Shown: positions 1-5,257 of the stretch, one piece after another
Layout of the letters: every line of letters starts with the position of its first letter
Numbering within the stretch: position 1 is the stretch's first letter
Position numbers and translations under genes: made by a program
Assembly (NCBI GenBank): GCA_018895315.1
Contig: JAHIOK010000345.1
Coordinates: forward strand, 1-6,058
Direction of reading: 5' to 3'
DNA length: 6,058 nucleotides
From: Actinomycetota bacterium
Lineage (GTDB): Bacteria > Actinomycetota > Actinomycetes > Actinomycetales > Microbacteriaceae
Notes under the pieces: generated by a model
The model's database searches: none
What the model saw: only the letters and a program-made list of their open reading frames with translations
Told to the model about the DNA's origin: nothing

Positions 1-1
1 C

Positions 2-271
2 ACCGGAGGTGCGAGCTATCTGGGTATCCCCTCGGCTTCTCCCCGTCAGGATGCCGCGAAGAAGCTGGTCTCGTGGCTGCTGGGCCCGGACGCGCAGGCG
101 CTCGTCGTCTCCGGGATCGCCGGCTACCCCGTCGTCTCGCTCGACAAGCTGCCCGCCTCCGTGCAGGCGCAGTTCAAGGACGCGGACATCGCAAACCTCC
201 GCCCTGGGTACTACGCGACCGTCGCCGCCGATCTCAACAAGGCATGGGCTCAGAAGGTCCCGGGCAAGTAA
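2..271 (+). CDS. ABC transporter extracellular solute-binding protein, C-terminal fragment
   Basis: Only the last 89 residues are present; the 5' part, including any lipoprotein signal, lies left of the window. The reading frame ends at the TAA at 269-271. Near the left edge the fragment shows the pattern typical of the C-terminal lobe of type 2 periplasmic binding proteins of the PotD/FbpA/PhnS kind: a G-x-P segment (LGIPSASP), then an amphipathic helix with AAKKLVSWLLGPDAQALV, then a 'GYPVV' turn and a final helix ending in AWAQKVPGK. In this family the protein binds the substrate outside the membrane and delivers it to the permease pair. Its position directly before two permease genes and an ATPase gene supports the call. 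The stop codon shares one base with the next start (TAATG), so the genes are translationally coupled. The ligand-binding residues are mostly in the missing part, so the substrate cannot be inferred from this piece. Confidence 0.85.
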   Translation, partial: TGGASYLGIPSASPRQDAAKKLVSWLLGPDAQALVVSGIAGYPVVSLDKLPASVQAQFKDADIANLRPGYYATVAADLNKAWAQKVPGK

Positions 272-1209
272 TGACCGCACGCTCTGCCGGAGCGGCAGAG
301 ACGGGGAGGGGGCGCGTACTGCCGCGCTCCCTCCCCGGCCTGCTGCTGGTCCTCGCTCCCGTCGCGATCATCGCGCTCTTCGTCGGTGTCCCTGTCGTGC
401 TGGCGCTCGGACTCAGCCTCGGCTACACCGGCGGCCTGAACTCCACCGCCGCCCTCATCGGACAGAACGTGCATCATGCCGCCGGGCTCGCGCCGACGCT
501 GGGCGCCTACGCTGACGTGGCAGGGACGCCTGAGTTCTGGTCCGATCTGACCACGACGTTGCTCGTCACCGCCTTCAGTACCCTGATCGTTCTCGTGCTC
601 GCTGCCGGCATCGGCCTCTTTCTGAGGCTGAACGGTGGGTGGTTCGCCCGCGCGCTCTCGGTCATCGCGGTGCTCCCGCTCTTCGTGCCGATCGTGATCG
701 CCTCGTGGGCGCTCCTGACGTTCTACTCCGGCGACGGATTCGTGCGCAGCGTTTTCGCGGTGTTCGGAATGGAAGGCCCCACCTGGGGGTACACCACGGT
801 GGCCGTCGTCATCGGCTCTGTCTGGACTTCGCTGCCGTTCGCCGTGCTCATGGTCGCCTCCGGGATGCAGTCCGTGCCCGATGCGCTCATCGAGGCGGCG
901 AGGGATGCGGGCGCGAGCGTCGCGCGTATCGTGCGCACGATCCTGCTCCCGATGTGCACGGTTCCGCTTCTCATCGCGGGCACCTTCACGGCGATCGGTG
1001 TGATCGGCTCCTACACGGTGCCCTACTTCACCGGCCCGAACGCGCCGACGATGCTCGGCGTCACCCTGACGGAATACTTCACCGCATACAACCAGCCGCA
1101 GCAGTCCATCGTCATGGCGTTCGTCGTGTTCGCCGCCGCATCCGGTATCGGTGCGGTGTATGTCTGGGCGAACTTCCGAGGCGCTGCACGAGAGGGGGCA
1201 ACGCGATGA
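271..1209 (+). CDS. ABC transporter permease 1 (PotB/PhnU-like, binding-protein-dependent)
   Basis: This 312-residue inner-membrane protein forms one half of the translocation pore. Hydrophobic stretches at about residues 21-49, 93-119, 126-150, 174-198, 228-252 and 278-301 give six likely helices. The cytoplasmic coupling loop carries a good EAA motif at residues 208-227 (EAARDAG ... LLP), the docking site for the ATPase in this transporter class. Length and topology match the first permease of spermidine, 2-aminoethylphosphonate and sulfate-type importers; it is not the fused double-length FbpB form. I chose the ATG at 271 because it overlaps the previous stop (TAATG). The open frame reaches back to a possible start at 73, but that would add an arginine/proline-rich stretch antisense in character and would overlap the binding protein by about 200 bases. 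The ribosome site is weak (AGAAGG at 252-257, 13 nt away), which fits coupled translation. A segment of about 40 residues between helices 1 and 2 is probably extracytoplasmic. Confidence 0.93.
   Translation: MTARSAGAAETGRGRVLPRSLPGLLLVLAPVAIIALFVGVPVVLALGLSLGYTGGLNSTAALIGQNVHHAAGLAPTLGAYADVAGTPEFWSDLTTTLLVTAFSTLIVLVLAAGIGLFLRLNGGWFARALSVIAVLPLFVPIVIASWALLTFYSGDGFVRSVFAVFGMEGPTWGYTTVAVVIGSVWTSLPFAVLMVASGMQSVPDALIEAARDAGASVARIVRTILLPMCTVPLLIAGTFTAIGVIGSYTVPYFTGPNAPTMLGVTLTEYFTAYNQPQQSIVMAFVVFAAASGIGAVYVWANFRGAAREGATR
1193..1198 (+). promoter_or_regulatory. Ribosome binding site of permease 2
   Basis: AGGGGG lies 7 nt before the ATG at 1206, inside the end of the permease 1 gene. It supports the ATG that overlaps the upstream TGA (ATGA) as the true start of permease 2. 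Confidence 0.6.
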
Positions 1210-2024
1210 AGCCGGTCGGAATCGTCTTGCGATACGGTGCCACCGCACTGCTCGCCGCTGCCCTGGTGGTGTTCATTCTCGGGCCACTCGTGTGGCTGGC
1301 TGCACACGCCTTCGCCGAGAGCTGGACCTTCCCGAGCCTGGTCCCGGACGGCTGGACGCTCCGCTGGTGGGACGCGGTCTTCGCCGATCCGAGCCTCGCC
1401 TCGTCCATCCAGAACTCGTTGCTGATCTCACCTATCGTCGTCCTCTGTTCGGCGCTGGTCTGTCTGCCCGCCGCCTACGCCTTCGCGCGGCTCGACTTCG
1501 TGGGGCGTCGCAGTGCGCTGGTCGCCCTGTTCGCCGTCAACGCGTTCCCCAAGATGGGCCTGTTCGCGACGCTCGCCTCGCTCTACTACGCACTCGGACT
1601 GATGGGCACGGTCGTCGGGGTCGTGATCGCCCAGCTGCTGGGCACGATCGTGTTCATGACATGGATTCCGGCGGCGGCGTTCGCGGCCGTGCCCCGCTCG
1701 CTGGAGGAGGCTGCGCGCGATGCCGGGGCTTCCCGCATCCGGGTGTTCTTCTCCGTCACCCTGCGCCTCGCCCTGCCGGGCATTCTGGTCGGCGCCGTCA
1801 TGGCGTTCCTCGCCGCCTTCGACGAGGCACAGGGCACGTATCTCGTCGGTGCACCGAGCATCCTCACCATGCCGACCGAGATGTACACGCTGGTTCTCAA
1901 CTACCCGAAGCAGGTCGCCGCCGTGTTCTCGCTGCTGCTCTCCGTCCCCTCGGTGGTTCTGCTCCTCGCCGTGCGGCGCCACGTCCTGGGCGGCCAGCTC
2001 GCCGAAAGCTTCCAACTCAAATGA
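1206..2024 (+). CDS. ABC transporter permease 2 (PotC/PhnV-like)
   Basis: This 272-residue membrane protein is the partner of the preceding permease. Likely helices lie at about residues 11-34, 70-94, 104-127, 131-158, 186-206 and 236-257. The EAA coupling loop is at residues 168-191 (EEAARDAGAS ... LALP), and its core, EAARDAGAS, is identical to that of permease 1, as expected for a heterodimer resting on one kind of ATPase. An N-terminal helix followed by an extracytoplasmic segment containing WTFPSLVPDGWTLRWW resembles the 'P-x-x-W-T-x-x-W' region found after helix 1 in PotC-type permeases. The start at 1206 overlaps the upstream stop by 4 nt and has a good ribosome site (AGGGGG, 7 nt spacer). 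The 3' end overlaps the first possible ATG of the ATPase gene by 4 nt. There is no sign of truncation. Family assignment is firm; the substrate is unknown. Confidence 0.93.
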   Translation: MKPVGIVLRYGATALLAAALVVFILGPLVWLAAHAFAESWTFPSLVPDGWTLRWWDAVFADPSLASSIQNSLLISPIVVLCSALVCLPAAYAFARLDFVGRRSALVALFAVNAFPKMGLFATLASLYYALGLMGTVVGVVIAQLLGTIVFMTWIPAAAFAAVPRSLEEAARDAGASRIRVFFSVTLRLALPGILVGAVMAFLAAFDEAQGTYLVGAPSILTMPTEMYTLVLNYPKQVAAVFSLLLSVPSVVLLLAVRRHVLGGQLAESFQLK

Positions 2025-2028
2025 AGGA
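2024..2028 (+). promoter_or_regulatory. Ribosome binding site that favours the GTG start of the ATPase
   Basis: AAGGA sits 7 nt before GTG 2036 and only just after the alternative ATG at 2021. The ATG has no comparable site in front of it (only GAAAG at 2004-2008, 12 nt away). This spacing argues that translation of the ATPase starts at 2036. Confidence 0.5.
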
Positions 2029-2035
2029 CATTTCC

Positions 2036-3073
2036 GTGACCAGATCTTCCTTTCCCGCCGGCGGCCTGAGCCTGCTCGGTGTGCGCAAAGAGCTCGGCGG
2101 GCGCACGATCATCGATGACCTCGACCTCACGGTCGAACCGGGCGAGCTCGTCTCGCTGCTGGGCCCTTCAGGGTGCGGCAAGACGACGACCCTCCGCATG
2201 ATCGCGGGCTTCCTGCGTCCTGACGGTGGGCGCATCGTCATGGCGGGCAGCGACGTGACAGCGCTCGGGCCCGAGCGGCGCCCGAGCGCCATGGTGTTCC
2301 AGAACTACGCACTCTGGCCGCACATGACGGTCTTCACAAACGTTGCCTTCCCCCTGCGGGTGCGCCGTCGACCCAAGGCGGAGGTCGTGGAGCGCGTTGA
2401 GAAGGCGCTCGACCTCGTCAATCTGCTGCACCACCGCGACTCGCGCCCGGCGCGGATCTCGGGCGGGGAGCAGCAGCGCGTCGCCCTCGCGCGCGCCCTG
2501 GTGCAAGAGCCGGCAGTCCTGCTGCTCGACGAACCCCTCAGCAATCTCGACGCCAAGCTCCGCGTCCGGGTGCGCGAGGACATCCGCGAGCTCCAGCAGA
2601 GGCTCGGGATCACCATGGTCGTCGTGACGCACGATCAAGAAGAGGCCCTGTCGATCTCGGACCGGATCGCGGTCATGAACGCCGGGCGCATCGAACAATT
2701 CAGTTCGCCGACGCAGCTCTACGCACGCCCGGCCACCGAGTTCGTGGCGACCTTCATCGGGTCGATCAACCGCTTCGACGGCGCGTTCGACGGCGTCGGC
2801 ATCGTTCCCGGGCCGGATGTCGTCGGCGTGCGTCCGGAGGAAGTCACCGTTTCGCTCGTGCCGCTGCCTGGGGCGTTGCCTGCTGTTGTCGAGCGGGTCA
2901 TCCCGCACGGGCACTTCAGCGAGGTGCAGCTTCGACGCTCCGACGTGACCCTGCGTGCCTTCGTGACCGGCGTGGTGCCCGTCGTCGGCGCAGAGGTCTT
3001 CGCCGCGATCGACACGGCGATGACTTTCCGTGATGGCCGTCTCGTCGACGCGCGTCAGGTGGTGGCGGCGTGA
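2036..3073 (+). CDS. ABC transporter ATP-binding protein with TOBE-like C-terminus
   Basis: This 345-residue protein (from GTG 2036) is the cytosolic motor of the importer. All nucleotide-binding motifs are intact: Walker A GPSGCGKT at 43-50, Q-loop Gln89 in VFQNYALWP, signature ISGGEQQR at 141-148, Walker B VLLLDEP at 161-167 with catalytic Glu166, D-loop SNLDA at 169-173 and switch His199 in VTHDQEEA. Residues from about 243 on form a C-terminal extension with a VGVRPEEV segment at 263-270, typical of the TOBE region of PotA/FbpC/MalK-type ATPases (CUT1/MOI group); such regions can bind regulators or substrate. ATG 2021 would add five residues and give a 4 nt overlap with permease 2, but AAGGA at 2024-2028 fits GTG 2036 better. 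The frame stays open far upstream (to about 1151), but that part lies across the permease 2 gene and does not look like protein of this family. The stop overlaps the following GTG start. Confidence 0.95.
   Translation: MTRSSFPAGGLSLLGVRKELGGRTIIDDLDLTVEPGELVSLLGPSGCGKTTTLRMIAGFLRPDGGRIVMAGSDVTALGPERRPSAMVFQNYALWPHMTVFTNVAFPLRVRRRPKAEVVERVEKALDLVNLLHHRDSRPARISGGEQQRVALARALVQEPAVLLLDEPLSNLDAKLRVRVREDIRELQQRLGITMVVVTHDQEEALSISDRIAVMNAGRIEQFSSPTQLYARPATEFVATFIGSINRFDGAFDGVGIVPGPDVVGVRPEEVTVSLVPLPGALPAVVERVIPHGHFSEVQLRRSDVTLRAFVTGVVPVVGAEVFAAIDTAMTFRDGRLVDARQVVAA
3057..3062 (+). promoter_or_regulatory. Ribosome binding site of the GDPD gene
   Basis: AGGTGG lies 7 nt before GTG 3070. It supports the GTG that overlaps the ATPase stop (GTGA) as the start; a later start would remove the His-Arg active-site motif at residues 6-7. 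Confidence 0.5.
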
Positions 3074-3750
3074 GGGCCTGCGCGCACCGCGGAGACTCAG
3101 CAGAGCTGCGCGAGAATACTCTGCCCGCCATACGCTCGGCGATCGAGAAGAGGGCTGACTTCGTCGAAATCGACGTGCGGCTCACCGCGGACGGCGATCC
3201 GGTCGTGCTCCACGATCCCACGCTGCAGCGGCTGTGGGAACGGGAGAGCGCTATCGCGCACACCTCCACAGCAGCCCTCGCCGTCTGGGGCGTCCTCGAC
3301 GCGCGGCCTCCCCTCTTGCGCGACGTGCTGCCGCTGTTCGCCAAGACGGCGAGCGTGCTCGTGATCGACATGGATGACGCGCGGTTCGCTGCGCCTGCCC
3401 ACCGGGTCGTCGCTGCCAGCGGTATCGCCGTGCAGTGGTGCGGTGACATCGACGCGATGCGCGCGCTGCGCACTCGCGATGCCGATGCCGAACTCTGGCT
3501 GCCGTGGAGAGGACCCTGGCTCCCGTCCGTCGCCGAGATCGCCGAGCTGGCGCCGATCACGGTGAACGCGCCATTCGAGACGGTGACCCAAGAGCTCGTC
3601 ACGACGGTGCACGAGCTGGGTGCCACCGTGACCGTCTGGACCGTCGATGACGAGAGCCGGATGCGGGACGCGATCGCGATGGGTGTCGACACGATCACCA
3701 CCAACCGGCTCGACCGGCTGCAGCGCATGCTCGCGGAGGTGACGCGATGA
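3070..3750 (+). CDS. Glycerophosphodiester phosphodiesterase (GDPD) family protein
   Basis: This is a 226-residue TIM-barrel enzyme. The family hydrolyses glycerophosphodiesters (glycerophosphocholine, -ethanolamine, -inositol and others) to glycerol-3-phosphate and an alcohol, or sometimes to glycerol and a phosphomonoester, with a divalent metal. Visible signatures: AHRGD with His6-Arg7, the ENT turn at 15-17, metal ligands Glu33 and Asp35 in VEIDVR, catalytic His48 in VVLHDPTL, and the C-terminal GATVTVWTVDD ... GVDTITTNR strand-helix-strand. The third acidic motif, usually close to 'N-I-E-x-K', reads VIDMDD here (Asp100, Asp102), replacing both the Glu metal ligand and the phosphate-contacting Lys. 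There is no signal peptide or membrane helix, so it acts in the cytosol, presumably on what the transporter brings in. The protein is slightly shorter than the usual 240-250 residues. The GTG start is fixed by the HRG motif and by the 4 nt overlap with the ATPase stop. UgpQ has the same genetic relation to the Ugp importer, but I do not assign that symbol. Confidence 0.88.
   Translation: MRACAHRGDSAELRENTLPAIRSAIEKRADFVEIDVRLTADGDPVVLHDPTLQRLWERESAIAHTSTAALAVWGVLDARPPLLRDVLPLFAKTASVLVIDMDDARFAAPAHRVVAASGIAVQWCGDIDAMRALRTRDADAELWLPWRGPWLPSVAEIAELAPITVNAPFETVTQELVTTVHELGATVTVWTVDDESRMRDAIAMGVDTITTNRLDRLQRMLAEVTR
3735..3740 (+). promoter_or_regulatory. Ribosome binding site of the IMPase gene
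   Basis: GGAGGT (followed by GA) lies 6 nt before ATG 3747. It is the strongest match to the anti-Shine-Dalgarno sequence among the junctions of this operon and suggests that the last gene is well translated. Confidence 0.6.
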
Positions 3751-4622
3751 GCGGCGTCCGCCCGGTGATCGACTCCGATGAGACCGACGATGCCTTCGCC
3801 GTCGCCAGGGAGCTGGCGGAGTGGGCGATCCCGGCAACGCGAACGATCGACCGCGGTGCCATTTCTCAGAAGGAGAACCCCGCTGATCTGGTGACCGACG
3901 TCGACACGGCGGTCGAACGGCACGTCCGCCACGTGATCGGTGCGCGTTTCCCTCACCACGCCTTCGTCGGGGAGGAGTTCGGCGGCAGCGCGGTGGCGGG
4001 GGTGCCCACGTGGTACCTCGATCCGGTCGACGGCACGACGAACGTCGCCAACGGGATGCCGTGGAGCGCGTTCTCGCTGGCACTTGCCGTCGATGAGCAA
4101 CCGTTGATCGCAGTCGTCGCCGACCCATGGCGGGGTGAGATCTTCGACGCTCGTCGAGGGCGGGGTGCTCGCCTCGACGGCAGGATGCTGCCGGCGCCCC
4201 GCGCGGCATCCTTGGCGGGCAGCGTGGTGAGCACCGAGCTCGCCGGGCACCGGCCTTGGCCGGGCATGCAGCACCTCTGCGAGAACCTCGCCGATCGATA
4301 CTGCACCGTTCGCGTGATGGGCTCAGGAACGCTCAGCCTCGTCGGGATGGCGGCAGGCCGAGGCGCTGGAGCCGTGGTCGGTCGCTTCGGCGCCGTGGAT
4401 CACGTCGCGGCTGCGCTCATCGCGCACGAAGCGGGCGCGCACGTGCTGGACGAGGCGGGGCAGCGCAACCTGTTCCCGCGTTCCGGCGGGATGCTCGTGG
4501 CAGCGCCTGCCCTCGCTGCGGAGTTGCACGCGCTCTGGTGCGCTGCGCTCGCTGCATCCGCGGGCCGGTCGGACTACGAACGCCAGCGATACTCCGACTC
4601 CGGCCTGCCGGGGGTGCCGTAG
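3747..4622 (+). CDS. Inositol monophosphatase (IMPase) family phosphatase
   Basis: This 291-residue cytosolic protein belongs to the lithium-sensitive, Mg-dependent phosphatase superfamily, which removes phosphate from inositol phosphates, histidinol phosphate, fructose bisphosphate, PAP or related compounds. Motifs in order: KENPADLVTDVDTAVE (42-57), metal-binding GEE with Glu76 (75-77), WYLDPVDGTTN with Asp92 and Asp95 (89-99), and the C-terminal VDHVAAALIAHEAGA with Asp218 (217-231). All expected metal ligands are present. The last motif differs from the usual W-D-x-A-G ... E-A-G-G: Trp is Val, the following Ala is Val, and the final Gly is Ala. The start overlaps the GDPD stop by 4 nt and has a strong ribosome site. 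The last 16 codons lie over the 3' end of the opposite response regulator gene, so this tail is probably not part of the conserved fold. The family is clear, the substrate is not. Placement after a GDPD gene suggests that it dephosphorylates the product of that enzyme, for example a polyol phosphate; a histidinol-phosphatase or sugar-phosphatase role is possible. Confidence 0.9.
   Translation: MSGVRPVIDSDETDDAFAVARELAEWAIPATRTIDRGAISQKENPADLVTDVDTAVERHVRHVIGARFPHHAFVGEEFGGSAVAGVPTWYLDPVDGTTNVANGMPWSAFSLALAVDEQPLIAVVADPWRGEIFDARRGRGARLDGRMLPAPRAASLAGSVVSTELAGHRPWPGMQHLCENLADRYCTVRVMGSGTLSLVGMAAGRGAGAVVGRFGAVDHVAAALIAHEAGAHVLDEAGQRNLFPRSGGMLVAAPALAAELHALWCAALAASAGRSDYERQRYSDSGLPGVP
4574..4622. 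other. Tail-to-tail coding overlap of the IMPase and response regulator genes
   Basis: The + strand gene stops at TAG 4620-4622 and the - strand gene stops at TAG (CTA on +) 4574-4576, so 49 bases code on both strands. No intergenic space remains for a terminator. A short inverted repeat (CCGG CCTG CCGG, 4600-4611) lies inside the overlap but lacks a following T run on either strand. Confidence 0.85.
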
Positions 4623-5257
4623 CGAGGAGCACGGAGGACGCGGCCGCTGTCGGCGAGATGCTCGAGGTAGCGACGCACGGCGACGCGCGATATCCCGAGC
4701 ACCTGCGCGGCCTCGCTGGCCGAGAGAGGACCTCGGGTGCGGACCGCTCCCGAGACGCGCTCCAGCGTGTCGGCGGCGAGTCCCTTCGGCAACTCGGCGG
4801 TGACGGCTGGTCGCAGCGCGCCGAGCAGCGCGTCGATTTCGGCCTGGGTGGCTTCTCCTGTGGCCTGACGCGCGCGTTGGCGGTAGTCGCGGTACTGCTC
4901 CATGCGCTCGCGGAAGGTCGCGAAGGTGAAGGGCTTCACGAGGTACTGTGCCACGCCGAGCGCGACCATCTGGCGCACGATGTCGGCGTCGCGCACACCG
5001 GTGACGGCGATGACGTCGACATCTGCGGCATGGGCGCGCACGTGACGCAGCACGTCGAGGCCCGTGCCGTCGGGCATCGTCATATCGAGCAGCACGAGGT
5101 CGATGCCCGCGGTCGGCCGTCGATCGAGCAGCGCGGAGAGCGCCGCCCGCGCACCGCTGCATTCGCCCGCCACCACGAACCCGTCCAGTCGCTCGATGTA
5201 CGTGCGGTGCAGCTCGAGGGTCAGAGCTTCATCGTCGACCAGCAGAACCTGGATCAT
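4574..5257 (-). CDS. Response regulator of the CitB/DcuR/DctR type
   Basis: This is a 227-residue cytosolic transcription regulator. Residues 1 to about 118 form a receiver domain: acidic pocket Asp8-Asp9, phospho-acceptor Asp58 in LLDMTMPDG, Thr86 in AVTG and Lys108 in LVKPF. A linker with a predicted helix (about 112-132) leads to a C-terminal helix-turn-helix at about 176-207 (LSASEAAQVLGISRVAVRRYL, of which the recognition helix is near 190-199). The layout and the KPF-T-F-x-x-F-x-x-R-x-x-x-Y sequence after the receiver are typical of regulators paired with CitA/DcuS kinases, which control uptake and use of small organic acids. The ATG at 5257 overlaps the kinase stop by 4 nt and is preceded by GGAGAGGG with a 7 nt spacer. 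Facing the transporter operon, it is the natural candidate to activate the operon promoter, which is outside the window. The 3' end overlaps the IMPase gene by 49 bp. The ligand of the system is unknown. Confidence 0.93.
   Translation of the reverse strand: MIQVLLVDDEALTLELHRTYIERLDGFVVAGECSGARAALSALLDRRPTAGIDLVLLDMTMPDGTGLDVLRHVRAHAADVDVIAVTGVRDADIVRQMVALGVAQYLVKPFTFATFRERMEQYRDYRQRARQATGEATQAEIDALLGALRPAVTAELPKGLAADTLERVSGAVRTRGPLSASEAAQVLGISRVAVRRYLEHLADSGRVLRAPRYGTPGRPESEYRWRS

Noticed and set aside
73..270. Upstream extension of permease 1 to a start at 73.
   Set aside because: It would overlap the binding-protein gene by about 200 bases and add a non-family, Arg-rich segment; ATG 271 gives the expected length and a TAATG junction.
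892..930. Near-identical EAARDAGAS motif in both permeases as a sign of recent duplication or a DNA repeat.
   Set aside because: The codons differ between the two copies and the rest of the proteins is not alike; this is the conserved coupling loop of the family.
250..1248. Long open frame on the - strand across permease 1.
   Set aside because: The translation is dominated by Arg, His, Asp and Glu, the usual mirror of a hydrophobic membrane protein gene, and has no ribosome site or domain.
1151..2035. Upstream extension of the ATPase frame across permease 2.
   Set aside because: The translation is Arg-rich and unlike any ATPase N-terminus; the ATPase fold begins right after GTG 2036.
2916..4274. 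Long open frame on the - strand across the GDPD and IMPase genes (about 450 codons).
   Set aside because: It is rich in Arg, Ser and Pro with no recognisable domain and lies opposite two clearly conserved genes; long antisense frames are common in DNA this rich in G and C.
4600..4611. Inverted repeat CCGG-CCTG-CCGG as a possible two-way terminator between the convergent genes.
   Set aside because: The stem is only 4-5 bp, there is no T run on either side, and it lies within coding sequence of both genes.
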